A stretch of DNA of 54,094 nt from Verrucomicrobiota bacterium (GCA_023426435.1 JAFAAS010000182.1:1-54094), one strand, 5' to 3'. Shown: positions 1 to 8,653, counted from the first letter of the stretch. Notes: generated by a model not told the origin, from the letters alone. Numbers and translations: made by a program.

Positions 1-59
1 CCGCCGCCGCGCCCGCCCCCCCCCGCGGCCGGCGGCCCTCAGCGCGACTGTAGCGAGCG

Positions 60-350
60 ATGTTACTACAGCGCATGAAGACGCAGCTGCATTTTTGGGA
101 TGCGCCTGTTGCCGCGGTTGCCGGCGACGCGGGCGCAGACGCAGATAGCACCGAGCGCTCGGAGCGCGACGCTGAACTGATTTCGGTGACGAAGCGGCTC
201 GTCGAGCACGCGTTTCGCGCTGCTGTCGCGCAGCGCCGCTGCGACACGAAATTCCTGCATTCGCTGAAGAAATCGGTGGCAGACGGCCGCCCGCTCACGC
301 CCGGCGATCGCGAACACATCGCTCTGATCCACGCCCGACTTTGCCCGTAA
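60..350 (+). CDS. Hypothetical phage protein, ~96 aa
   Basis: A small, mostly alpha-helical, charged protein of no family I recognise. Two in-frame ATG codons are possible, at 60 and at 75; neither has a clear Shine-Dalgarno sequence or the upstream TTGAC motif seen in the late genes, so the start is open. The C-terminal half has a basic amphipathic helix (around KFLHSLKKSV) followed by LTPGDREHIALIHARL. It is followed 22 bases later by the next gene, and the two probably share a transcript ending in the hairpin at 1090-1117. The position upstream of a helicase-like gene suggests an early or middle phage function, but nothing in the sequence states which. Confidence 0.5.
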   Translation: MLLQRMKTQLHFWDAPVAAVAGDAGADADSTERSERDAELISVTKRLVEHAFRAAVAQRRCDTKFLHSLKKSVADGRPLTPGDREHIALIHARLCP

Positions 351-372
351 ACCCAAGCCCGACTTCAACTCA

Positions 373-1068
373 ATGAATAAATACATCGAAGAAATGGCCC
401 CGCTGGCGAACATCCCGGCAACGCCTTTCGCCGCTTCTGAAGCGGCTGTTCCGGACGAAGAATCGCTCAAATTAGACGCGCGCAGCGCGAATCCGCGGCT
501 CGCGAACGCACAATTTGCTCAGCGCATTGCGATCGCTTTGCTGCAGTTGAACGAGCGCGATCCTGCTCTCGTGCGCGGGCTGATCGCAAAGATCAGCGCG
601 GCCTACAGCGTGAAATCGGCATACGTGCCAGAGCTTGTGCTGCGCATGATCAGCGACCAGCCGCTCCCCGGCCCGCTCGAACTCGCGACGCGTTACGGCA
701 TCTCGAAACAAGCAGTCTCGCACGAACTGCTACTCGCGATCGACGAGCTCGCTGCGAACGCGCCGGTGCTCGCGCGTCAGCTCGAGGTGGCTCGGCTGCA
801 ATATCGCACGCACCCGGGCGAATCGATCGCACCTCGCTACAAAGTTGTCGAATACCCGCTCCCGCGGTCGGGCGAAGGGGCGTTCGAGCTGGAGCTCGAC
901 GGCGGCAAAAAAGTGTTCGCCAAACTCGTTCGCCGCGGCGGCGAGCCCGTTGCCGTGCTGCGCGACGGGACCGAAATCGCGGGCCCGTTCGCTTGGTGTC
1001 TCGAAGAATCGCGCGAAGGCACAATGAAACCCGACGCGCGGCCGTGGCTGCGCCGCGCCCGCAGCTAA
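373..1068 (+). CDS. Hypothetical phage protein with possible helix-turn-helix, 231 aa
   Basis: No family recognised. Residues about 90-125 (PLELATRYGISKQAVSHELL) read like a helix-turn-helix, with GISKQAVS as a plausible recognition helix, so DNA binding is an inference. The C-terminal third is beta-rich and contains short basic patches. The ATG at 373 follows an A/C-rich leader (TTCAACTCA) without a Shine-Dalgarno sequence, similar in style to the leaders of the capsid gene and the gene at 11743. It is the last gene before the intrinsic terminator at 1090-1117. A sigma-like or replication regulator role is possible but unproven. Confidence 0.65.
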   Translation: MNKYIEEMAPLANIPATPFAASEAAVPDEESLKLDARSANPRLANAQFAQRIAIALLQLNERDPALVRGLIAKISAAYSVKSAYVPELVLRMISDQPLPGPLELATRYGISKQAVSHELLLAIDELAANAPVLARQLEVARLQYRTHPGESIAPRYKVVEYPLPRSGEGAFELELDGGKKVFAKLVRRGGEPVAVLRDGTEIAGPFAWCLEESREGTMKPDARPWLRRARS

Positions 1069-1089
1069 CCGTGAGGCCCCTCCCCCTCC

Positions 1090-1117
1090 GCCCCGGTCCG
1101 CGCAGCCGGGGCTTTTT
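1090..1117 (+). terminator. Intrinsic terminator after the first phage unit
   Basis: A GCCCCGG / CCGGGGC stem of 7 bp with a 9-nt loop is followed directly by five T residues. It lies 21 bases after the stop codon of the 373-1068 gene and separates it from the helicase-like gene. The remaining bases up to 1311 show no further gene or clear promoter to me. Confidence 0.75.
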
Positions 1118-1311
1118 CGTGCCGCCGCACGCACGCATGCCGCTGCTGAGCAACCGGTTGCAGGGATGACACGGAGGCCGCGGGAGCCGGGGTGCCGGGG
1201 GTGCGAGGCGACCGATGGTCCCCCCCGCAGCGGGTTTTGGCGGGGTGTTGTTACCAGCCGTTACGCCCGCACCCCATTCGCGAGCGCAACCATTAAAAAA
1301 AGGTCACGCAG

Positions 1312-3003
1312 ATGAATCAGACAGCATCTTTCAGCGAAAACGATTTGCCGCCGGTCGCTAACGTTTTGCCCATCAACTTCAACGCAGCCGGGCCGGCCTC
1401 CGTTAGCAGCCCGAAGGCCGCCCCGGCTGCGAGCGCCCCGGAAGCCGCGGTTCCCCCGACGACGAACGACAAGGTCGCGATCGCGAACCGTGATCACTTC
1501 ATCATTTTGCCCTCCGGCGACATGTCCTTCAGCGAAGCCGCTACCGCGATCTTCTCAAAGATCGCTGCGACTCGTAAGCTGTTCTTTCGCGCTGGTCGCA
1601 TTGTTCGACCGGTCCAAGACGCGGAGGGACGGAATCTGCTCGAAGCGGTGCAGCCTACCGCATTCCGGTCGATCCTCGAAAACTTCGGCGCTCTGTTCGC
1701 GTGGCGAGCAGGCGAAAGCGGTCCCGTGCTGAAGCCGGTGCGCTGCAGCGAAGACACCGCTCGTGCGCTCATGTCGTGCGACGCAGCTCGCGAGCTCTTG
1801 CCTTACGTCAACGTGATCTCGCCGTGCCCGATTTTGGCGAAGGGGCCCGACGGTGAGATCAAGCTGCTCGGGCCGGGTTGGCATGATCATCAGGGCGGGA
1901 CATTCGTCGCGGGGAACGTCATGCCGGCGCAGGTCGAATACAAAGAAGCAGTCGCGGCGCTCAGCGAACTCATTTCGGACTTCGATTTCGCTACGCCCGG
2001 CGATCGCGCACGGGCGTTAGCGAGCTTGCTCACGCCGGCTCTTAAATTCGGCGGCTGGCTCAATCGACTGACACCGCTGGATGTCGGTGAGGCGGATCAG
2101 TCGCAGTCGGGCAAAACGTATCGTCAAGAAATGGTCGCAGCGATTTACGGCATGCTGCCGTATTGCACGGGAAAGAAAGATGGTGGTGTCGGTTCACTCG
2201 ATGAGAGTCTGCAGTCGGCGATTCTTGCGGGTCACACGTTCATCTTGATCGATAACGTGCGCGGGAATCTGAACTCCGAGTTCCTCGAGCGCGTGCTTAC
2301 AAATCCGAAAGTCGTGCCGTGTCGCGTTCCGCATAAGGGCGAGGTCGTTGTCGATGCGTCGAACCTGCTGTTCCAGCTCACTTCTAACCTCGCGCAGATG
2401 ACGCGCGACGCAGCTAATCGCTCTTCGATCGTTCGTAATCGTAAGCGTCCGATCGACTACAAGTTCAAGTCTTTCAACGGACTCGACGCGAAGTCTCACG
2501 TGCAAGCGAATCAGGGCTACTACCTCGGCTGCGTCTTCGCGCTGATCGAAGAGTGGTGCGCGAATGATAATCCGCGCAGCGACGTGCGCACCGGCAACGC
2601 GTTCGCAGAGTGGGCATCAGTGCTCGATTGGTTCACGCAGAACGTATTCAGCGCGGGCGAGCTCATGGCGGGGATGAAAGATGCCGCAGATCGGGTTTGT
2701 GATCCGAAAAAATCTTGGGTTCGCAACGTCGGCATTGCGCTGAAAGTGAAAGGAAAACACGGGGAGAAACTCGGGTCCGCAGTGCTCGCTGAGTTCTCGA
2801 TCGACAATGAGACGATGCCGCCCGGCGTTCGTCCGGACGCTGATGAAATGAGCGTGGCTCGCAAAATCGGCTCGATTTTCGGCGGTATGTTCAGCGACTC
2901 GATCAATGTGATCGAAGTCGACGGCATCAAGGTAACGCGCGTGCTGGTCTGGAACTCGACCGACGGGCGTAACGATAAGCGATACATCTTCAGCGCGGCG
3001 TGA
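1312..3003 (+). CDS. Phage AAA+/helicase-like ATPase, 563 aa
   Basis: Likely a replicative helicase or primase-helicase ATPase of a phage. Residues 1-55 are a low-complexity Ala/Pro/Ser tail. A P-loop-like segment ends in SQSGKTY at about 264-270, a Walker B strand FILIDN lies at 310-315, a sensor-1-like strand ending in TSN at 357-359, and an arginine-finger candidate in NRSSIVRNRK near 369-378. The first glycine of the usual GxxxxGK(S/T) is replaced (D262), so the loop is non-canonical. The ATG at 1312 follows an A-rich stretch with AAGG. The gene stands alone between terminators at 1090-1117 and 3040-3074. I see no primase zinc finger, so a separate primase may exist outside the window. 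Confidence 0.75.
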   Translation: MNQTASFSENDLPPVANVLPINFNAAGPASVSSPKAAPAASAPEAAVPPTTNDKVAIANRDHFIILPSGDMSFSEAATAIFSKIAATRKLFFRAGRIVRPVQDAEGRNLLEAVQPTAFRSILENFGALFAWRAGESGPVLKPVRCSEDTARALMSCDAARELLPYVNVISPCPILAKGPDGEIKLLGPGWHDHQGGTFVAGNVMPAQVEYKEAVAALSELISDFDFATPGDRARALASLLTPALKFGGWLNRLTPLDVGEADQSQSGKTYRQEMVAAIYGMLPYCTGKKDGGVGSLDESLQSAILAGHTFILIDNVRGNLNSEFLERVLTNPKVVPCRVPHKGEVVVDASNLLFQLTSNLAQMTRDAANRSSIVRNRKRPIDYKFKSFNGLDAKSHVQANQGYYLGCVFALIEEWCANDNPRSDVRTGNAFAEWASVLDWFTQNVFSAGELMAGMKDAADRVCDPKKSWVRNVGIALKVKGKHGEKLGSAVLAEFSIDNETMPPGVRPDADEMSVARKIGSIFGGMFSDSINVIEVDGIKVTRVLVWNSTDGRNDKRYIFSAA

Positions 3004-3039
3004 CCGGCGCTTTCGTCAGTGTGATCAAAAGAATGGGGG

Positions 3040-3074
3040 AAGAGCCTCGGAGCGATCCGGGGCTCTTTCTTTTG
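3040..3074 (+). terminator. Intrinsic terminator after the helicase-like gene
   Basis: A roughly 10-bp stem (AGAGCCTCGG paired with CCGGGGCTCT, containing one T-G pair) with a 6-nt loop is followed by TTCTTTTG. It begins 37 bases after the helicase stop codon and isolates that gene from the late region. Confidence 0.7.
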
Positions 3075-3101
3075 CTGCGATTCAGACCTGGGGCGAAGCA
3101 A

Positions 3102-3204
3102 TTCCCCCAATTCCCCCAATTCCCCCAGCGCCCATAAAGTCGTGGGAAAATGGGGGTGTTTCTCTAGAGTTTTAGACCTGCTGGGGGAGCTGGGGGGATT
3201 GGAG
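3102..3204 (+). repeat. Iteron-bearing direct repeat, copy A
   Basis: The copy opens with three tandem 9-mers (TTCCCCCAA, TTCCCCCAA, TTCCCCCAG) and closes with the inverted form (CTGGGGGAG, CTGGGGGGA), so its ends can pair into a long imperfect hairpin around a ~60-nt centre that holds the palindrome CTCTAGAG. It is almost identical to copy B at 3285-3386, with 80 bp between them. The block sits 310 bp upstream of the small terminase gene, the place of cos in lambda-like phages. A cos/terminase-binding site or a replication origin are both possible. Confidence 0.85.
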
Positions 3205-3284
3205 GCGAGTTCCAGGCCCGCAGACGTGACATGTCACGCTTCGCGGGGCGTTGTGCGAAGCTCAGGCACCTGCGAGGTGAGACG

Positions 3285-3386
3285 TTCCCCCAATTCCCCC
3301 AGTTCCCCCAGCACTCTTAAAGTCGTGGGAAATCGGGGGTGTTTCTCTAGAGTTTTAGACCTGCTGGGGGAGCTGGGGGATTGGAG
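3285..3386 (+). repeat. Iteron-bearing direct repeat, copy B
   Basis: Second copy of the 3102-3204 repeat. It has the same plan (three TTCCCCCA(A/G) units, a conserved centre reading GTGTTTCTCTAGAGTTTTAG, then two inverted units). Differences from copy A are a few substitutions near the first and third iterons and one fewer G in the closing run. The stretch 3387-3479 between this copy and the palindrome shows no gene I would defend. Confidence 0.85.
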
Positions 3387-3479
3387 ACAAGTCTGGCGCG
3401 GGTCCTCCCGGGACGAATCGCAGTCTCTCGGGTGGCCCCTGACCTGTGCATTTTTCAATGAGACCCTTCCCGAAAATTG

Positions 3480-3497
3480 AGTTAAGTTAACTTAACT
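3480..3497. repeat. 18-bp perfect palindrome upstream of the small terminase gene
   Basis: AGTTAAGTTAACTTAACT reads identically on both strands and is strikingly A/T-rich for this DNA. It ends 18 bases before the GTG start of the small terminase gene and overlaps the CTGAC motif that begins at 3496. Its position suggests an operator for a dimeric regulator of the late region, or part of a packaging site. This is inference from position and symmetry only. Confidence 0.8.
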
Positions 3498-3515
3498 GAC
3501 GCGCCGCGGTTAGGC
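3496..3515 (+). promoter_or_regulatory. First copy of the (T/C)TGAC start-proximal motif
   Basis: CTGACGCG begins exactly 20 nt before the GTG at 3516. The same element recurs at 6061, 6876, 7137, 8654, 10822, 12130, 14463, 16644, 18945 and 19507, always 20-22 nt before the next start codon. The distance is too great for a Shine-Dalgarno sequence, and a -10 box at normal spacing would fall inside the coding sequence. Its function is unknown. Confidence 0.7.
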
Positions 3516-4217
3516 GTGGCGCTGTCATCGAAACAGTTATCGGAACACTGGGGGGTCTCGCCGGCTGCAGTCTCGCAGCTGAAGTCGCGCAAGCACATGC
3601 CCGAGTTCGGGACGTTAGCTGAAGCAGACGCGTGGCGCGCTCAGAATGCCCCTCCGCGGCGTTCTAACCCGCGCAAGCCACCCGCACCCCCGCCGGCTGC
3701 TCAAAGCAATGGGATGGGCTTTATTTCGCTTCCTGCGGCCCCTCCCGCGGCGCCCACAGCTCGCCCGGCATCTGAGATTAAAGGTGACTTCGAGACCCGG
3801 GTGCTCGCGCAAGCTGACGCCCTTGTTGATATCGCTTATGCGTCCGCGGCCGCAGCGGATCCGATGTCGGCGAGCGTCGCACTAAGAAATTGGGCAGAGG
3901 CGGCGAAGCAAGGTGCAGCTGCAAAAGAAAAGGTCGTCGCGCTGCAAATCGAGCAACGCGAGCTTCTGCGTCTCGACGATGCGCTCGAATGCGTGTCTGT
4001 GCTGCTTCAGAGCGTTCGTCGCCGCATTTTGAAACTCGGAGAACGCGCAGCGGCAGCGGCAAATCCGAACGATCCCGCAGCAGCAAAAGCCGCGATTGAT
4101 CGCGAGGTGGATTCGCTACTCGCAGAGCTGACTGGCGCTGCTTCAAACATCGCATCTGCGCTCGCTTCGGGACCGTCGCCGGATGACGCAGACGACGCTG
4201 CGGAGGGCGGCAAGTGA
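3516..4217 (+). CDS. Phage terminase small subunit, Nu1-like
   Basis: The small terminase subunit recognises phage DNA and recruits the large subunit for packaging. An N-terminal helix-turn-helix (SKQLSEHWGVSPAAVSQLK, about residues 5-23) is followed by a Pro/Ala-rich linker (about 47-85) and a helical domain (about 95-200) containing LDDALECVSVLLQSVRRRIL, the usual arrangement in Nu1-type subunits. The GTG start at 3516 is chosen because the CTGAC motif lies 20 nt upstream. The stop overlaps the next start by 4 bp (GTGA). The iteron repeats upstream are its most plausible DNA target. Confidence 0.8.
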   Translation: MALSSKQLSEHWGVSPAAVSQLKSRKHMPEFGTLAEADAWRAQNAPPRRSNPRKPPAPPPAAQSNGMGFISLPAAPPAAPTARPASEIKGDFETRVLAQADALVDIAYASAAAADPMSASVALRNWAEAAKQGAAAKEKVVALQIEQRELLRLDDALECVSVLLQSVRRRILKLGERAAAAANPNDPAAAKAAIDREVDSLLAELTGAASNIASALASGPSPDDADDAAEGGK

Positions 4218-6046
4218 GCGCGCTCGATACATTCGCTGCGCGCGTGCGTGCTTTTTTCGCGCCTGGCGATCGATTACGGCCCTCTCGATGGGTCGAAAAA
4301 AACCTCTATCTGCCGCCCGGGCATGAATCGAAGCCTGGCCCGATTTCGTTCGATGAAACTCCGTATCTCCGCGGCCCGATCGATGACATCGATGACCCGT
4401 CTGTTCGCGACATAGTTTTGGTATCTGCAACGCGCGTCGGGAAAACACTCGGACTCCGCGCTGCTGCGCTTTACGGCATCGCGGGAGACCCGGCGCCTGC
4501 GCTTTGGGTTAACGACACTGTCGATAACGCGCGCGCTGTGTCGGAAACTGAGATTCAGCCCGTCGTTAATTTTAACGCATGTTTGCGCGATCGGAAGCCG
4601 GCGGATCGGCACAAGTTCGGGAATCTTAAAATGCTATTCCCGGGTGCTGCGCTCTACCTCACCGGAGCGAATTCTCCCGGCAACGTTGCGGGGAAAACCG
4701 TGGCGAGAGTGTGGGGCAACGAAGTCGACAAGTGGCTCGGCGCTACTGCTGAAGAAGCGGCGATCATCGATCTCGTTCGTCACCGCACAGGCAGCTTTGA
4801 AGGCGAGCGGAAGCATTTTTTCAGCAGCACGCCGACGACCGAGAGCGGCCAAATTTGGGTGTGGTATCTCAAGGGTGACCAGCGGAAATGGCACGTCACG
4901 TGTGCGTGCGGAGAATCGCACGTGCTGCACTGGGATAACGTGAAATGGGATCAGAATGCGCGTGACGAAGAAGGAAACTGGATCGTCGAACGCGCAGCAG
5001 CGAGCGCTCGTTACGTGTGCCCGTCGTGCTCTAAATCGCACACGCAAGCCGAGCTCGATCGCATGAAGAAAGACGGCTTTTGGCGTGCGACGGCGAAGCC
5101 GCTGCAGGCAGGAGTGCGCTCATACTGGCTCACCGGGCTGGCGGGCCCGTGGCGCGAGAATTCGATGTCAGAAATCGTCGCTGCGTTCATGAATTCGCGA
5201 CGCACGGGGTGGATTGCTGATCGACAGGATTTTTGGAATTCGCGCATGGGGCTGCCGTTTGTCGACACAGTGTCGACGCTTTCAGCAGACAAACTCTCTC
5301 ACTTGTGCGCGGGTTACTCGCGCGGATGTCTGCCTGACGGCTGGAAGCCGGACGTCACGCTGCTCACGTATGACGTGCAGACCTGGGGGTTGCCGTGGCT
5401 CGTGCGCGCATACAAATGGAGCGGCGAATCGTATCTCATCGATCACGGGATCGCAGCGAGCTGGGCTGATCTCGAATCGTTTCAAGACGCTTATTCGTGC
5501 TCTCACGTTTGCGGTGACATGAACTACGAATCGCGTCGCGCCGAGCAGCTCGATGCAACGTATCGCCGCGCGCACAAAAATTGGGGGTGTATCGAGGGCT
5601 TTGAAGTCGCGAAGGCCCCCGTCGCTCTCGAGTCCGCGAACGCATATGTGGGCGGCAAGCTTCAGGCTGCTGATTTTAAAGTGCCGAAGCTCGTCGTGTC
5701 GCTCTACCAATTTAAGTGCGAGCTAGAGAAGAAGCTCGAAGGCAAAGAACTGAAAAACTGGCACGTTTACACTCCTGCTGACGATAAGCAGCGCAAAGAG
5801 CAGGCTGAGTATTTCTCGCAGATGCTCGACGAGCGCCGTCGCCCGCGGAAGCATCGCACAGCGGGGAAACCGGAATACGAGTTCGTCTCGAAGAGCGGCA
5901 ACAACCACGCGTGGGACTGCGAAGTGTATAATCTCGCGCTCTTCTTTTTCCTTCAGCACCGGCACACGTCCGAAGCTCAGCGTCGCGCAGAAGCTGCGAA
6001 AGCTGCGACAGCGCGTGCTGCGAAAGTCGAAATGCGCATCAGCTAA
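4214..6046 (+). CDS. Phage terminase large subunit, GpA family
   Basis: ATP-driven packaging motor and nuclease that cuts concatemers and fills the prohead. Seen: Walker A SATRVGKT at residues 71-78, a GNEVDKW segment at 168-174 in the Walker B region, a zinc-ribbon-like set of cysteines (C230, C232, C269, C272) and a nuclease-type aspartate in LLTYDVQTW (D387). The length of 610 aa is close to that of lambda gpA (641 aa). Unlike most neighbours it has a Shine-Dalgarno-like GGAGGG about 9 nt before the GTG and no TTGAC motif at the usual distance. The GpA family with a Nu1-like partner points to cos-type packaging. Confidence 0.93.
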   Translation: MSALDTFAARVRAFFAPGDRLRPSRWVEKNLYLPPGHESKPGPISFDETPYLRGPIDDIDDPSVRDIVLVSATRVGKTLGLRAAALYGIAGDPAPALWVNDTVDNARAVSETEIQPVVNFNACLRDRKPADRHKFGNLKMLFPGAALYLTGANSPGNVAGKTVARVWGNEVDKWLGATAEEAAIIDLVRHRTGSFEGERKHFFSSTPTTESGQIWVWYLKGDQRKWHVTCACGESHVLHWDNVKWDQNARDEEGNWIVERAAASARYVCPSCSKSHTQAELDRMKKDGFWRATAKPLQAGVRSYWLTGLAGPWRENSMSEIVAAFMNSRRTGWIADRQDFWNSRMGLPFVDTVSTLSADKLSHLCAGYSRGCLPDGWKPDVTLLTYDVQTWGLPWLVRAYKWSGESYLIDHGIAASWADLESFQDAYSCSHVCGDMNYESRRAEQLDATYRRAHKNWGCIEGFEVAKAPVALESANAYVGGKLQAADFKVPKLVVSLYQFKCELEKKLEGKELKNWHVYTPADDKQRKEQAEYFSQMLDERRRPRKHRTAGKPEYEFVSKSGNNHAWDCEVYNLALFFFLQHRHTSEAQRRAEAAKAATARAAKVEMRIS

Positions 6047-6081
6047 TAGCTCGCTGCTCGTTGACGTCGTCGCGTCTCTCG

Positions 6082-6879
6082 ATGACGACGGTTAAGATCG
6101 ATACTTCGGGCTTGTCGAAGTTGCTGAGTGAGGTCGCGGGCGCGCACGGTATCGATGCTCCGCGGTTGATGCGTGCGGAGGTCGCGACGACGCTGCGCAC
6201 GTGTATCGCGCGCACGCCGGTCCCGACAGCAGGAAAAGTTTCTCGCGAGGCGCATTTTCGCTCAGGGCAAGAATCGATGCAGCGCCAAGGGGCGAGTCGC
6301 CGTAGCCGCGGGCAACCCGCCGGCACGGTGAGAATGAACACGACCAAGGCCGTAGGCCGCGGCTGGTTTCGCTCTGAGGCCTCCGGCACATCCTCGCCGC
6401 ATTTCGTTCGCGTCGCTGCCGGCTATTCTCCCGTTAAATCTGCTGGTCTCGGCGCCGGCTTGCTCGCGCTCGTCGCGCGCGAAGCGTCTGAGTTTCGCGA
6501 GAGCGTTCAGCGGAAGAAGGAAGCTGGGAAGCTCGCAGCCGGGCTCGCCGCGGCATCCTGGCTGCAAGCTGCCCGGGCGCTCGGGCTCGATCTGCTGTCT
6601 GTCGGCGCAGCTGGTGGAAAGCTCATGCGCGCGATGGTGGCGAGGGCGTCGAACGGGCGGAGCTACGTTAACGGGAGCGGGTCGCAAACGTCGTCCCGGG
6701 GGCGGGTGTCGATCGTCGTGACGAATTCGTTGCCCTACAATCAGCGGATCGGTTTGCCGGCTATTATGTCGAGCGTCATTCGCGGTCGCGCGAAATACGC
6801 AGCAGAGAATCTGAAGCGCGGCGTGTTCAGTTCGATCGAGTCAGTGGGCAAGCGCTACCCGTTTTTTCGGGTCGGTTGA
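6082..6879 (+). CDS. Hypothetical phage structural protein, 265 aa
   Basis: Located between large terminase and gpW-like joiner. The protein is basic, with N-terminal residues VKIDTSGLSKLLSEVAG and a C-terminal beta-like stretch VSIVVTNSLPYNQRIG followed by a helical end. That C-terminal segment resembles gp10-type minor tail/completion proteins, but the match is weak. The ATG at 6082 is preferred over the upstream in-frame TTG at 6061, because TTGACG at 6061 is a copy of the start-proximal motif, 21 nt upstream. A minor virion or head-completion role is inferred from position. Confidence 0.6.
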   Translation: MTTVKIDTSGLSKLLSEVAGAHGIDAPRLMRAEVATTLRTCIARTPVPTAGKVSREAHFRSGQESMQRQGASRRSRGQPAGTVRMNTTKAVGRGWFRSEASGTSSPHFVRVAAGYSPVKSAGLGAGLLALVAREASEFRESVQRKKEAGKLAAGLAAASWLQAARALGLDLLSVGAAGGKLMRAMVARASNGRSYVNGSGSQTSSRGRVSIVVTNSLPYNQRIGLPAIMSSVIRGRAKYAAENLKRGVFSSIESVGKRYPFFRVG

Positions 6880-6896
6880 CGCGCCCGGTTCTATCG

Positions 6897-7160
6897 ATGC
6901 CTACGCCCACGGGAGCAGAAACTATCGGCGAACGTCTGACGCGCCTGCGCGCAGAACTCGCTCGCGTGCGCACGTCGATTGCGCGGACGGAATCGAACGG
7001 GGCGTCGTTCAGCATGGGCGGCGTCTCTGTGACTGCGATCGCGTATGAACGGCTGCTCGATCGCGCAACGAGGCTCGAACGCGACATCGCACGACTCGAA
7101 GCCCGGCTTTCTGGCGTCGACAACTCAAACATCGCGCTGACGCGCACGAATTTCTCATGA
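6897..7160 (+). CDS. gpW-like head-tail joining protein, 87 aa
   Basis: A small coiled-coil-rich protein in the place that gpW occupies in lambda, between large terminase and portal. gpW stabilises filled heads and prepares them for tail attachment. Helices ERLTRLRAELARVRTSIAR and DRATRLERDIARLEARL flank a short loop around SMGGVSVTAIAYERLL. The ATG at 6897 is preceded by TTGACG at 6876 (21 nt). That motif includes the stop codon of the previous gene. The 3' end overlaps the portal start by 4 bp. The assignment rests on size, helix pattern and gene order. Confidence 0.7.
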   Translation: MPTPTGAETIGERLTRLRAELARVRTSIARTESNGASFSMGGVSVTAIAYERLLDRATRLERDIARLEARLSGVDNSNIALTRTNFS

Positions 7161-8653
7161 GCACGCGCACGATCGTCAGATTCTCGTCGAACAGTTACTA
7201 CGATGCCGCGGGGGAATCGCGCGATCGCGATTGGTTCTGGGGCTGCGTCGAGTCTGACGACGACGCAATGTTTGATGCCTGGGTGCGCCGCACGACGCTC
7301 GCGCGCTCGCGCCGCGAAGCTCGTAACAACCCCTGGTTCCTCGGGCTCGTTGAATCGTTCCCGAATCTTATCGGCGCGACGAACCTTCGGTCTATGACGA
7401 AGGACAAGGCGTATAACCTCGTTAAAGAGCTGTGGTGGTTTCGCTGGTCGAAGCACTGCGAAGTCACCGGTCTATCGCTCGATGAAGTGAACGATATAGT
7501 GTGGAAAGAGCTCCTGCTTGCTGGCGAGATTTTCGTGATTCTGCTGAACTCGGGGAAGATTCAGCTAGTTCAGTCAGAGCACTGCACGAAGATCGACTAC
7601 ACGCCGACCGGGCTACCGAAGAGCTACACTTTCGTCGCTGCGAAAGACGGCGTGTTCAGCGCAGAAGGCGAAGGGACCACCGTTGATGCGCGCAATGTGA
7701 TTCACATCTATCGTCAAGATCGCGTTCGCCAAGGCCGCGGCCTGCCGTGGCTCATCGCGTCACTTGTTCCTGCTCGCGATCTCGCAGAGATCGATTCGTC
7801 GAAAACGAAACAAATCAAAGATGCGAATCAACTTTTCGGCATCCTGAAGCGCAATGCTCAGAATGCGCTGAAGCCGCTCGATGGATTCAGTTCGTTCGGG
7901 TCCGCCCCCGGCGCCCCGGCGAGCCCGGAGACCGAGGACGCCGCGGCGGACAAGCCAGCGGAGTCGCGCGTTATCGAGCTGAAAAACGGGACAGTCGTCG
8001 CGCTCGAATCTGGCGAAGACATCGATCTGAAGCGACCGGAGTATCAAACTACCGATCATCGCGAGTTCATCATGCTGAAGTTGCATGCGATGAGCACGCC
8101 GCTCGGCATCCCCGTCGAGTTGTGGTATTCAGGTCTCGGAGACGTTAGCTATTCCGGCTTCAAAGGATTGGGCGCGCAGTGGAACGGACGTCGCGTGCGG
8201 CACGCTGAGTGGTTCGAGACTGCGTTCCTCGATCGACTGCAGTTCTGGCGCGTATCGAAAGCTGCGAAAGAGGGCGATCTGCCGCCGAACCCCGACGGAA
8301 ACGATGATGCAATTTCATGGGGTTGGAAGCGCACGTCTGTGCTCGATGAAGAGCGCGAAGCTAAAGCAGTGATGATGCGCATCGATAGCGGCATGTCCGA
8401 CATTGCACACGAGCTCGAACGCGACGGCCGATTCGTCGAAGAAGTGTTCGCTCAGCGTCGCGAAACGTGGATCAAAATGCTCGAAGCGTCTGGCCGGCTG
8501 CCGGAGGGCGGCGACACGTCGAAAGTCGTCGTGCCCGCGGAGTTTTTGCTGCGGGGGCAGCTGCCGGACAAAAATTGGAATTTGTGGACGATCGACGGTC
8601 AGCCCGCCGACGACGCTGCGGGTGCCGCGCGCGAGAAAGCGAAAGCAGTCTGA
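7157..8653 (+). CDS. Phage portal protein, lambda family
   Basis: The portal is the dodecameric channel at one capsid vertex through which DNA is packaged and ejected. Recognisable features of the lambda gpB-type family are an N-terminal region with RSRREARNNPWFLGLVES, a WFRW/EVTGLSLDEV helical region, the wing segment QGRGLPWLIASLVPARDL, and YSGFKGLGAQWNGRRVRH near residue 335. Length 498 aa (lambda gpB 533 aa). The ATG overlaps the gpW stop, and CTGACGCG lies 20 nt upstream inside the gpW-like gene. That copy shows the motif is kept even within coding sequence. Confidence 0.92.
   Translation: MSTRTIVRFSSNSYYDAAGESRDRDWFWGCVESDDDAMFDAWVRRTTLARSRREARNNPWFLGLVESFPNLIGATNLRSMTKDKAYNLVKELWWFRWSKHCEVTGLSLDEVNDIVWKELLLAGEIFVILLNSGKIQLVQSEHCTKIDYTPTGLPKSYTFVAAKDGVFSAEGEGTTVDARNVIHIYRQDRVRQGRGLPWLIASLVPARDLAEIDSSKTKQIKDANQLFGILKRNAQNALKPLDGFSSFGSAPGAPASPETEDAAADKPAESRVIELKNGTVVALESGEDIDLKRPEYQTTDHREFIMLKLHAMSTPLGIPVELWYSGLGDVSYSGFKGLGAQWNGRRVRHAEWFETAFLDRLQFWRVSKAAKEGDLPPNPDGNDDAISWGWKRTSVLDEEREAKAVMMRIDSGMSDIAHELERDGRFVEEVFAQRRETWIKMLEASGRLPEGGDTSKVVVPAEFLLRGQLPDKNWNLWTIDGQPADDAAGAAREKAKAV

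Noticed and set aside
3142..3480. 112-aa open frame across the iteron repeats
   Set aside because: Composition follows the repeat itself, there is no Shine-Dalgarno sequence, and the frame would translate both copies of a likely DNA-binding site. Coding is unlikely.
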